Shown: positions 1-5,930, counted from the stretch's first letter. The stretch: DNA of 7,200 bases from an uncultured Clostridia bacterium (GCA_946539625.1 CAMNHT010000065.1:1-7200); one strand, 5' to 3'. Translations and numbers: made by a program. Notes: generated by a model not told the origin, from the letters alone.

Positions 1-2
1 AT

Positions 3-422
3 GAGCAGATCGCCGCGCTGTTTCTGAAGACCGCGGACAACGAGAAGGAACACGCCAAGATGTGGTTTAAGGAGCTCGGCGGCATCGGCACGACCGCCGA
101 AAACCTGAAGGCCGCCGCCGACGGTGAAAACTACGAGTGGACGGACATGTACGAGGGCTTTGCGAAGACCGCCGAAGAGGAAGGCTTTGCGGAGCTTGCC
201 GAAAAGTTCCGCCTGGTCGCCGCGATCGAAAAGCACCATGAGGAGCGCTACCGCGCGCTTTTGAAGAACGTCGAGACCGCAGCCGTCTTTGAAAAGAGCG
301 AGGTCAAGGTCTGGGAATGCCGCAACTGCGGGCACATTGTGATCGGCGAAAAAGCGCCGGAAATCTGCCCCACCTGCGCCCACCCGCAGGCATATTTCGA
401 GGTCAACTGCGAAAATTATTAA
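3..422 (+). CDS. Rubrerythrin, 5'-truncated by the window edge
   Basis: Rubrerythrins are cytoplasmic non-heme di-iron peroxidases that reduce hydrogen peroxide in anaerobes, taking electrons through a rubredoxin-like domain. The reading frame is open from base 3 with no start in view ([20 protein letters not shown]...), so roughly the first 50 residues, including the first iron-ligand helix, lie outside. Visible di-iron ligand motifs are E-x-x-H in EKEHAKMW and the later helix IEKHHEERY, with E residues in the preceding EEEGFAEL helix. The C-terminal rubredoxin module has CxxC pairs in CRNCG and CPTCA, followed by the family-typical ending HPQAYFEV. The stop is TAA at 420-422, followed by a terminator, so this is the end of its transcription unit. 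An internal ATG at 60 is not the start, because the homologous sequence continues upstream of it. The family call is firm. Confidence 0.95.
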   Translation, partial: EQIAALFLKTADNEKEHAKMWFKELGGIGTTAENLKAAADGENYEWTDMYEGFAKTAEEEGFAELAEKFRLVAAIEKHHEERYRALLKNVETAAVFEKSEVKVWECRNCGHIVIGEKAPEICPTCAHPQAYFEVNCENY

Positions 423-440
423 ACCGTTTCATTACCACGT

Positions 441-470
441 ACGGAGGGAATATCCCCTCCGTTTTTTCTT
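441..470 (+). terminator. Rho-independent terminator after rubrerythrin
   Basis: An 8-bp stem, ACGGAGGG (441-448) paired with CCCTCCGT (455-462), closes a 6-nt loop and runs into a T tract (462-467, then CTT). It sits 19 bp after the rubrerythrin stop. Its 3' edge touches the -35 box of the next promoter, so the two transcription units are packed back to back. Confidence 0.9.
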
Positions 471-498
471 TACAAGTCAACAACCGGCGTGATAAAAT
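469..498 (+). promoter_or_regulatory. Housekeeping sigma promoter with extended -10, at the macrodomain gene start
   Basis: A -35 box TTTACA (469-474) is followed after 18 bp by TAAAAT (493-498). The -10 box is preceded by TG plus one base (490-492), an extended -10. Each hexamer is one base off the SigA consensus. With the usual spacing, transcription would start at about 505, which is the A of the macrodomain ATG. The assignment is by consensus match only. Confidence 0.7.
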
Positions 499-504
499 AT
501 ATAT

Positions 505-1263
505 ATGACACAGGATGAAAGAAGAGTGTATCTGATCCGGGCGCTGCTCGAGGAGCAGGGATACCGGAACGCGATCCCGCAGGACGTTTTTGAACAGAAA
601 CGGCTTTTACGGGCGCTGTTCAACGTGCGCCCGCCGATGGCGGCAAGCGAGGAATTCCTTCAAGTACAGGACGCGTATCTCAAAGAAGCGATCCGCGAAA
701 AGGGCGTGACAACGCTTGCGGAGCTCTCCCCCGTCCGTCCGCACCAATACCTTTGGCGCGGGGATATCACGACACTCGAAGTCGACGCGATCGTAAACGC
801 CGCAAATTCCGCGCTTCTCGGCTGTTTTTCGCCGAATCACGGCTGCATCGACAACGCGATCCACACCTTTGCGGGCGTGCAGCTTCGCCTTGCATGCCAT
901 GAGATCATGCGGACGCAGGGACACGAGGAGCCGACGGGTACGGCAAAGATCACGCCGGGGTTCAATCTCCCCGCAAAGTACGTGCTGCATACCGTGGGAC
1001 CCATCGTGTCCGGCAGGCTCACAGAAAAGCATTGCGAACAACTTGCTTCGTGCTATGAAAGCTGTCTGAAGCTTGCGGCGGAAAACAGCCTGAAAAGCGT
1101 TGCGTTCTGCTGCATCTCGACCGGTGTGTTCGGCTTTCCGCAACGGGAAGCGGCAGAGATCGCGGTCGATACCGTCACGGCGTTTCAAAAGGGCCACCCG
1201 ATCGACGTCGTGTTCAACGTATTCAAGGAAGCGGACCTGCGGCTTTATCAGGCGCTTCTGTAA
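505..1263 (+). CDS. Zinc-dependent macrodomain protein-ADP-ribose hydrolase (SirTM-linked type)
   Basis: This family removes mono-ADP-ribose from proteins modified by the partner class M sirtuin. The 252-residue length is usual for it. The N-terminal helical part (about 1-80) carries the family signature FNVRPPMxxSEEFLxVQDAYL. The macrodomain follows: GDITTLEVDAIVNAAN (86-101), then the family-specific GCFSPNHGCIDNAIHTFAG block (106-124). C107, H112 and C114 there match the zinc ligands known for this class. Next come HTVGP (162-166) and the ADP-ribose loop STGVFGFP (205-212). No Shine-Dalgarno sequence precedes ATG 505, and the predicted transcription start coincides with it, so translation may be leaderless. 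GTG 526 is an alternative start, but ATG 505 fits the family's N-terminal length. The sirtuin follows 21 bp downstream in the same unit. The family call is firm; the hydrolase role is inferred from characterised relatives. Confidence 0.95.
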   Translation: MTQDERRVYLIRALLEEQGYRNAIPQDVFEQKRLLRALFNVRPPMAASEEFLQVQDAYLKEAIREKGVTTLAELSPVRPHQYLWRGDITTLEVDAIVNAANSALLGCFSPNHGCIDNAIHTFAGVQLRLACHEIMRTQGHEEPTGTAKITPGFNLPAKYVLHTVGPIVSGRLTEKHCEQLASCYESCLKLAAENSLKSVAFCCISTGVFGFPQREAAEIAVDTVTAFQKGHPIDVVFNVFKEADLRLYQALL

Positions 1264-1270
1264 TCACCCG

Positions 1271-1276
1271 AAAGGA
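1271..1276 (+). promoter_or_regulatory. Ribosome binding site of the sirtuin gene
   Basis: AAAGGA ends 8 bp before ATG 1285, between the macrodomain stop and the sirtuin start. The second gene of the pair therefore has its own initiation site, unlike the first. Confidence 0.6.
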
Positions 1277-1284
1277 TTTTTTTC

Positions 1285-2133
1285 ATGCAGTATACAGAGA
1301 TCACGCCGGAGCTGGCCCTTCGGCTGAAACAGGCGATCAACGACGCCGACGCGGTGCTCATCGGCGCGGGCGCGGGGCTTTCCACCGCCGCGGGGTTCCT
1401 CTATTCCGGCGAGCGGTTTGAGAAATACTTCTCCGACTTCATTCAGAAATATCATTTCCGCGATATGTACACCGGCGGGTTCTATCCGTTTCGCACGCCG
1501 GAGGAGCTTTGGGCGTACTGGAGCCGGTACATCTTCATCAATCGCTATATGGACCCGCCGAAGCCGGTATATAAGGCGCTTTTGGCGCTTGTCAAAGACA
1601 AGGATTATTTCGTGTTGACCACGAATGTCGACCACTGCTTCCAAAAGGCGGGCATCGACAAGGCACGGCTCTTCTACACGCAGGGCGATTACGGGCTCTG
1701 GCAATGCTCCGTGCCGTGCCACCGCCGCACCTACGACAACGAGGAGACGGTGCTGAAGATGGTGGAAGAACAGAAGGACATGCGCGTGCCCTCGGAGCTT
1801 GTGCCGCGCTGTCCGAAATGCGGCGAGCCGATGGCGATGAATCTCCGAAGCGACGATACGTTCGTCGAGGACCTCGGCTGGAACGAGGCGGCGTCGCGCT
1901 ACGTGAACTTCGTGCAGTCGCACGAAGGTAAAAAGCTTCTGCTCCTTGAGCTCGGCGTAGGTTCCAACACGCCCGGCATCATCAAATACCCGTTCTGGCG
2001 GCTCACCGCGCAGAACAAAAACGCGACCTACGTCTGCATCAATTTCGGCGAGGCGGAGTGCCCGAAGCAAATCGAGGACCGCGCGATTCTTGTCAACGCG
2101 GACATTGCGGACGTGATCGAGGCACTGCGGTAA
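1285..2133 (+). CDS. Class M sirtuin (SirTM), NAD-dependent protein ADP-ribosyltransferase
   Basis: Characterised SirTM proteins use NAD to mono-ADP-ribosylate a lipoylated GcvH-like carrier rather than to deacylate lysines. This 282-residue protein has the sirtuin Rossmann motif IGAGAGLSTAAGF (26-38), TTNVDHCFQ (112-120) and the C-terminal NAD loop LGVGSNTPG (223-231). Where deacylating sirtuins have the catalytic histidine (HG), this one has glutamine, Q133 in TQGDYG, the known class M substitution. A structural zinc site is formed by C141, C145, C176 and C179. The length is normal and no frame damage is seen. It is co-directional with and 21 bp downstream of the macrodomain hydrolase, the usual writer-eraser pairing. 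No lipoate ligase or GcvH-like gene is in the window, so the substrate gene must lie elsewhere. A diverged copy of the gene's last codons lies about 310 bp further on. Confidence 0.95.
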   Translation: MQYTEITPELALRLKQAINDADAVLIGAGAGLSTAAGFLYSGERFEKYFSDFIQKYHFRDMYTGGFYPFRTPEELWAYWSRYIFINRYMDPPKPVYKALLALVKDKDYFVLTTNVDHCFQKAGIDKARLFYTQGDYGLWQCSVPCHRRTYDNEETVLKMVEEQKDMRVPSELVPRCPKCGEPMAMNLRSDDTFVEDLGWNEAASRYVNFVQSHEGKKLLLLELGVGSNTPGIIKYPFWRLTAQNKNATYVCINFGEAECPKQIEDRAILVNADIADVIEALR

Positions 2134-2183
2134 GCAACCCTCCCGTCTGCCTGCGGCATCCACCCGATCCCGAAATACCGTAG

Positions 2184-2202
2184 GGACGTGCATTGCACGT
2201 CC
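2184..2202. repeat. Hairpin GGACGTGCA/TGCACGTCC in a CGTAGGG-type repeat
   Basis: Two perfect 9-base arms (2184-2192 and 2194-2202) flank a single T. The unit begins CGTAGGG (2179-2185). I recall many Clostridia repeats that start CGTAGGGG and fold into a GC-rich hairpin, so this is likely one member. It may act as a terminator-like hairpin after the sirtuin, but no T tract follows. Confidence 0.6.
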
Positions 2203-2280
2203 GCCATAGCAGCGGGACAGACGACTGATGGTCATTCCAACGTCCTTCGGCTCCTTATTTCGGTCACAGCTCATCTCGCG

Positions 2281-2396
2281 TCTTGCCTCCCTTGTGTAAA
2301 GGGAGGTGTCACGAAGCAGCTTTGCTGCAAGTGACGGAGGGATTGTCCGCACAGCGGGCGCTCGGATCGCTGCCCCGTTACACAGGGAGGGCAAGA
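2281..2396. mobile_element. MITE-like element with 19-bp terminal inverted repeats
   Basis: The left end TCTTGCCTCCCTTGTGTAA (2281-2299) and the inverse of the right end (2378-2396, reading TCTTGCCCTCCCTGTGTAA) are the same 19 bases apart from one C/T length shift. Inside are an 8-bp hairpin CCTCCCTT/AAGGGAGG (2286-2306) and a nested palindrome, GTCAC-GCAGC / GCTGC-GTGAC (2308-2335), followed by GGAGGGATTGTC. There is no coding capacity, so any movement would need a transposase in trans. The GTGACGGAGGGATTGT part resembles a repeat I recall as abundant in Oscillospiraceae genomes. No clear target-site duplication is visible. Confidence 0.6.
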
Positions 2397-2420
2397 GAGG
2401 TGCGCAAGCGACCTGCCCGC

Positions 2421-2459
2421 ATGGACGTGATCGAAGCGATGCGGTGAACTACCCTCCCA
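2421..2459 (+). pseudogene. Diverged remnant copy of the sirtuin 3' end
   Basis: Bases 2424-2458 match the end of the sirtuin gene and its flank (2110-2144) at 29 of 35 positions. The copy reads DVIEAMR-stop where the gene reads DVIEALR-stop. Two of the three coding differences are silent third-position changes and one gives L to M; the stop is TGA instead of TAA. The match continues past the stop to ACCCTCCC. No other part of a sirtuin is recognisable upstream of it. It looks like a tail of a homologous allele or paralogue left by recombination, not a functional gene. Confidence 0.6.
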
Positions 2460-2473
2460 CCGCTCCACGGTCC

Positions 2474-2493
2474 CCCTCCCTGACAAGGGAGGG
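2474..2493. repeat. CCCTCCCT/AGGGAGGG hairpin
   Basis: Arms 2474-2481 and 2486-2493 are perfect 8-base inverse complements around GACA. The unit shares the CCTCCCT core with the ends of the element at 2281-2396 and may be a fragment of a related repeat. A smaller hairpin, TTCCTT/AAGGAA (2517-2522 and 2528-2533), follows. Confidence 0.5.
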
Positions 2494-2553
2494 TCGAAAC
2501 GGTAATCAATCCGCGGTTCCTTCTGATAAGGAAGGAGCGGCAAGATGATTTTC

Positions 2554-2580
2554 GGGAGGTCGGTGTCGACCTCCCCTACG
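2554..2580. repeat. GGGAGGTCG/CGACCTCCC hairpin ending in CCCTACG
   Basis: The 9-base arms 2554-2562 and 2567-2575 flank GTGT, and the unit ends CCCTACG (2574-2580). Read on the minus strand it begins CGTAGGGGAGGTCG, so it looks like a second member, inverted, of the CGTAGGG family at 2179-2202. Confidence 0.6.
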
Positions 2581-2594
2581 ATTGTACCATGCGA

Positions 2595-2618
2595 AAAGGA
2601 CCGCAGGCGCGGTCCTTT
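2595..2618 (-). terminator. Terminator of the sigma factor / beta-helix operon
   Basis: A perfect 10-bp stem, AAAGGACCGC (2595-2604) with GCGGTCCTTT (2609-2618), closes an AGGC loop. It begins 17 bp beyond the stop of the minus-strand gene. On that strand the stem ends in TTTT. On the + strand the stem also ends in CTTT and is followed by TTTTT at 2622-2626, so it could stop transcription from both sides. Confidence 0.75.
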
Positions 2619-2634
2619 CATGTTTTTGGGCGGA

Positions 2635-5364
2635 TCAATCGGCGAAAAAGATGTTGTCAAAGTACTCGTACTGCATCACGCCGTCGATCAGACAGCCGGC
2701 AAGATCCGGATCATTCGGATCCGCTTCCCGCACCGCGACCAGCGCGGTCGTTCCGTCCTCCGTCCTGATCTCCGCAAGCGCCCCGGATTCATGCCAGCGC
2801 GTCATATAAATATACGAGCCCGCCGGGATCACCGCGTCCGCGCCGTCGATCGTACAGGGCAGATCGCGCACGACGTGCAGCAGCTTTCCCCATTCGATGA
2901 GATGCGCGCGATCGGACAGGATCTCGTCCGCGGTCGGGATTACTTCACAGTCGTACCATTCGGAGTCCGGGGTCAGATCCTCGCCGTGATAGGTGCGTTC
3001 ACCCGTTTTGGTCCCCAGAATATCGGTCTGCGTCGAAGAACCGCGCACGGTATCGCCGTCGCAGCTGCAATACGCAAAGATGACCGGTCCGCGGACGAAG
3101 CGCCCGTTTTCCATGTGCAGCTCGGCGGTCTCATAGTCATCCGAACCGGTATTGTAGACCACGAGAAGATTCAGCCGTGCCGAGGCGGGGTCGAGGTCAA
3201 GCAGGATCACCTGCTCCAATCCGGCAACAACGTCAACGTCGATCGATTCATCCCCGACGGAGATCGCAACATACTGTCCATGTCTCTGATAGGCGATTTC
3301 TTCCTCCGTCCCGTCGCCGTCGAAATCGCAGACGAACAGGACGCCTTTTTCCGGCGCTTCGCGGTATCCGTTTTCCTCATCGTATTCCCAAGCCCGGAAC
3401 GTGGACGGAATCGCGCTCGATTCCTGCATCGGCGGTTCTTCAGCGGATTCGGGCGTCGGCTGCTCTGCGGTCTCGCCGATCACGACACGCACGACGCACT
3501 CATAGCCGGAGGTGCTGTCCGTTTCGCGGCGCGAGACGCGCTGTGAGACGTAATATGTGCCGGGATCAAGCGTGCAGACGGTCGAAATATCGGCGCCGAA
3601 CGCAACCGTGTTGAACGCTTCGTCGTAGATACTGATCCCCGGCTCAAGGTTCACGCCGTCCGCCGCCTTTATCGTCAGTTCTGCAGGGTTAAAGATCGTT
3701 GGGATCTTGTCTTTGATTTCCTCGATCTGAAAAAGGAAGCTCATGCCGTCCGCGGCAAGGCCGTTGTCCTGATCCGACCAAACCCAATTTGCAAACGGAG
3801 CATAATTCAGGCAGCCATCGAAAAACTTGCAGAATTCCGCGTCCGGATCGCCGAACTCCTCCGGCTCGAACCGCCGCCATTCATTGCCGTACAATACGAA
3901 CAGTCCATCCGCCGTCAGGGCATAAGGCGTGCCGACCTCGCCGAAATTCGCCTGTCCGTCCTCTGTCGGCCATTCGGAAAGCGACACGACGGAGGAAACG
4001 TATTCGATCACGCTTTCGTCCGGCTCACCCGCTGTTTCCGAATCGGTGATGACATATATCTCGCCATTCACACAGATCGCGGGAACGAGCGTATTCGGCG
4101 TCTCGGGTTCGAGCGTCGGAAACGCTTCGAGCTCTGCATCGAGCGTGCGGTCGAGCTGCATAGCTAAAAGATCGGCTTCGTTGAGCGGGTTCCCGTCGCG
4201 GTCGAACACACGCTGCTCGTCGGAAAGGAGAACGCCGCTGTTGTTCTTGAATTCGCATCCCGCAACGACCGGTCCTTTGGCCGTGTAGCTGTAGAATCCG
4301 TAATCGAGCACCTCGTTATCGTGTACGCTTGTGCCCAGGATCAGGACGTCGCCCATACCGTTTTTGACGTCGTCGCCGTACAGATTGAAGAGAACGTCCG
4401 TGCGGTTTTCATACACGTCGCACCCGGTGATCCGCAGGTCTTTGCTGTCGTAGATGTAGACAATGCTGAACGCGTTATCGCGATAACCGCAGTTGCGCAG
4501 TGTACAGCCGGTCATCAGCGTGTTGCGGCAGTGAGCGAACGAAACGCCGCCGCTGCTGCATTCATGGATGTCGGATCCGGTCACGGTGAGATTGTCGCAG
4601 TCGACCGCGCTGACGCCCCATGTGCCGCAGCCGTACAGTGAGCAGTTTTCGACCCACGCGTCCGCGCACGCAACCAGACGGATGACCTCGCCTTCGCACG
4701 GATCGGCCATGACGGTATGTCCTGCCGTAAAGCCGGACAGCACCAGCCCGGAGCAGTTCTGTGCGGAGAGGACCGCCGCCGTACGCGGGACCGTCACGAT
4801 CTCCGCGTCTCTCGATCCGGTGATGCAGCAGTTTTCGAGGTCCTTTAAGCACAGCTCAAAGCTGTTCTCCTCCGGCTCGCGGAACCAGTTGTCCGACCGG
4901 TCTTCCCACGTATAGTATTCTTTGCCTTCCGTGCCGTAATCCGACGCCTCGGTCAGGTTGTACGTGCCGTCCGCAAGGACGATCCTTGTGTCCGGCGCGA
5001 GCGCGGCAAGCAGTTCGTCGACGGTCGACACATAAACGGTATTTGTCATGTTGACAGGCGCCGTCGGCTGTATCTCGATCTGTTCTGCCGGAGACGTCCT
5101 GTTGAGGCGCGAGCGGACGCCGATCACCGTGCCGATCGCAGCGATGCAGATCACGAAAATCGCCGCAATGCCGACGATATCTAAAACGCCGCGTTTGGCG
5201 CCGCGTTTGCGTTCCTTTCCGATTTCGGTCTTCCACGTGCGGGCAGGCGTTTCCTTCTGCTCTTCCTTCTCAACAACGCGCTTAAGCGTCCGTTCCACCG
5301 CATCGTCGAACGACGCGGGACGCTGCGGGATCGTGTCGGAAACACGGATATCTTTCTTTTCCAT
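2635..5364 (-). CDS. Single-pass membrane protein with beta-helix ectodomain; candidate anti-sigma factor/sensor
   Basis: This 909-residue protein is not one I can name. Residues 1-60 are charged and basic near the membrane, containing ASFDDAVERTLKRVVEKEE, which resembles the short cytoplasmic part of clostridial anti-sigma proteins. One hydrophobic helix spans about 61-83; the basic side (ERKRGAKRG) before it predicts a cytoplasmic N-terminus and an outside C-terminus. Residues about 105-385 are a right-handed parallel beta-helix: turns of roughly 22-26 residues marked by ENCSLYGC, TGSDIHEC, TGCTLRNC, TGCDVYEN, LGTSVHDN and AGCEFKNN. A compact module at 430-502 (VNGEIYVIT...GNEWRRFE) resembles one I recall in clostridial lipoproteins. 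A beta-sandwich-like stretch (about 555-630), a Pro/Glu linker (632-652), a calcium-loop-like DFDGDGTEEE (680-689, VCBS/FG-GAP style) and an SH3-like end (about 830-909) follow. It starts directly after the ECF sigma stop with GGAGGT 7 bp upstream, so it is translationally coupled. The anti-sigma role is inferred from context and topology. Confidence 0.8.
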   Translation of the reverse strand: MEKKDIRVSDTIPQRPASFDDAVERTLKRVVEKEEQKETPARTWKTEIGKERKRGAKRGVLDIVGIAAIFVICIAAIGTVIGVRSRLNRTSPAEQIEIQPTAPVNMTNTVYVSTVDELLAALAPDTRIVLADGTYNLTEASDYGTEGKEYYTWEDRSDNWFREPEENSFELCLKDLENCCITGSRDAEIVTVPRTAAVLSAQNCSGLVLSGFTAGHTVMADPCEGEVIRLVACADAWVENCSLYGCGTWGVSAVDCDNLTVTGSDIHECSSGGVSFAHCRNTLMTGCTLRNCGYRDNAFSIVYIYDSKDLRITGCDVYENRTDVLFNLYGDDVKNGMGDVLILGTSVHDNEVLDYGFYSYTAKGPVVAGCEFKNNSGVLLSDEQRVFDRDGNPLNEADLLAMQLDRTLDAELEAFPTLEPETPNTLVPAICVNGEIYVITDSETAGEPDESVIEYVSSVVSLSEWPTEDGQANFGEVGTPYALTADGLFVLYGNEWRRFEPEEFGDPDAEFCKFFDGCLNYAPFANWVWSDQDNGLAADGMSFLFQIEEIKDKIPTIFNPAELTIKAADGVNLEPGISIYDEAFNTVAFGADISTVCTLDPGTYYVSQRVSRRETDSTSGYECVVRVVIGETAEQPTPESAEEPPMQESSAIPSTFRAWEYDEENGYREAPEKGVLFVCDFDGDGTEEEIAYQRHGQYVAISVGDESIDVDVVAGLEQVILLDLDPASARLNLLVVYNTGSDDYETAELHMENGRFVRGPVIFAYCSCDGDTVRGSSTQTDILGTKTGERTYHGEDLTPDSEWYDCEVIPTADEILSDRAHLIEWGKLLHVVRDLPCTIDGADAVIPAGSYIYMTRWHESGALAEIRTEDGTTALVAVREADPNDPDLAGCLIDGVMQYEYFDNIFFAD

Positions 5365-5841
5365 TCAGTTTACCTCCAAATACGAGCGAAGCGTTTCCTT
5401 TGCGCGGGAGATCCGCGACTTGACCGTACCGACGGGAACATTCAAAACGGCTGCGATCTCCTCCATGGAATAGCCCTCCTCCTGAAGATACAGCACGTTT
5501 CGCTGCTCCTCCTTGAGCCGCATCAAAGCGGTGCGAAGATCGAGCGAACGGTCCGTATCCGGAAACGGCTCGGGCGTCTCCGGGATCTCGTCTGTCTCAA
5601 AGACTTTGCGGCGCTCGCGCAGAATGGTATACGCCTCGTTTCGTAAAATGCGCAGGAACCATGCGCGGAAGCTGCCCCGCTTCAATAAGGCATTGCGATG
5701 CTCGTAGGCTTTTACGATCGCCGCACTCATCGCATCCTCACAGTCGGACGTGTTCTTCAGGATCAGGTACGCCACGCCGAACGCGGTTTGTTTGACGCTT
5801 CTGATCTCCTCAACGAACACGTCGTCTGAAATCATTGCCAT
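5365..5841 (-). CDS. ECF-type RNA polymerase sigma factor (sigma-70 family)
   Basis: This 158-residue protein would direct RNA polymerase to a small regulon, including probably its own operon. Region 2 spans about residues 18-80: CEDAMSAAIVKAYEHR (34-49) and RAWFLRILRNEAYTILRERRK (59-79), the latter matching regions 2.3-2.4. A short acidic linker (82-97) leads to region 4 (about 98-155), whose helix-turn-helix is YSMEEIAAVLNVPVGTVKSRISRAK (124-148). There is no region 1 or 3, as expected for ECF. The frame could start at ATG 5877, but that codon lies only about 5 bases after the predicted transcription start and has no ribosome binding site. ATG 5841 has GGGAGAG (5854-5848) 6 bp upstream and fits the family length, so I chose it. 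The gene is directly followed by the membrane protein at 5364. Confidence 0.92.
   Translation of the reverse strand: MAMISDDVFVEEIRSVKQTAFGVAYLILKNTSDCEDAMSAAIVKAYEHRNALLKRGSFRAWFLRILRNEAYTILRERRKVFETDEIPETPEPFPDTDRSLDLRTALMRLKEEQRNVLYLQEEGYSMEEIAAVLNVPVGTVKSRISRAKETLRSYLEVN
5372..5377 (-). promoter_or_regulatory. Ribosome binding site of the beta-helix protein, inside the sigma gene
   Basis: GGAGGT on the minus strand lies 7 bp before ATG 5364 and within the last codons of the sigma factor. The sigma stop TGA (5367-5365) abuts the ATG. This arrangement is typical of translational coupling and of matched sigma/anti-sigma amounts. Confidence 0.8.
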
Positions 5842-5887
5842 CGGTTTCTCTCCCAACTCTCTTCTCTGAATGATCATTCACATAACG

Positions 5888-5916
5888 TTAGACGCGCGAA
5901 GGAGGTAAAAAGTTCC
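5888..5916 (-). promoter_or_regulatory. ECF (SigmaE-like) promoter of the sigma operon
   Basis: On the minus strand, GGAACTT (5916-5910) is followed after exactly 16 bp by GTCTAA (5893-5888). This matches the classical SigmaE-type consensus GGAACTT-N15/16-GTCTAA. Transcription would start near 5882, giving a leader of about 40 bases to ATG 5841. Autoregulation is inferred from position, since ECF operons commonly carry their own recognition site. Confidence 0.75.
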
Positions 5917-5930
5917 ATGCATCATAAAAA

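Larger units (their letters stand above)
2134..2634. other. Gene-free 500-bp block of palindromic repeats
   Basis: Between the convergent sirtuin and beta-helix protein genes I find no convincing gene. Open frames here are short or antisense. The block is built from hairpin units separated by low-information sequence: 2184-2202, the MITE-like element 2281-2396, 2389-2418 (imperfect), 2474-2493, 2517-2533, 2554-2575 and the terminator 2595-2618. CGTAGGG (2179-2185) and its inverse CCCTACG (2574-2580) bracket most of the block. Confidence 0.8.

Noticed and set aside
607..1197. 196-residue minus-strand frame opposite the macrodomain gene
   Set aside because: Antisense shadow with no motif; the + strand has all macrodomain signatures.
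1264..2394. 376-residue open frame on the minus strand opposite the sirtuin
   Set aside because: It is antisense to a clear SirTM gene, is rich in Arg/Val/Ala as mirror frames of GC-rich genes are, and shows no family motif.
2421..2447. Nine-codon frame ATG...TGA as a small peptide gene
   Set aside because: Its sequence is explained as a copy of the sirtuin C-terminus, and no ribosome binding site precedes it.
2281..2494. Repeated CCTCCCT hairpins as a CRISPR array
   Set aside because: The units are not identical direct repeats, spacing is irregular, and no cas gene is near.
2545..3546. 333-residue open frame on the + strand opposite the beta-helix protein
   Set aside because: Arg-rich composition with no recognisable domain; the opposite strand carries the coupled operon gene with coherent domains.
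5048..5056. TTGACA sequence inside the beta-helix protein gene as a + strand promoter
   Set aside because: No convincing -10 box follows at 16-18 bp and there is no + strand gene downstream.
5842..5877. N-terminal extension of the sigma factor from ATG 5877
   Set aside because: It has no ribosome binding site and would start only about 5 bases after the predicted transcription start; ATG 5841 has GGGAGAG at good spacing.
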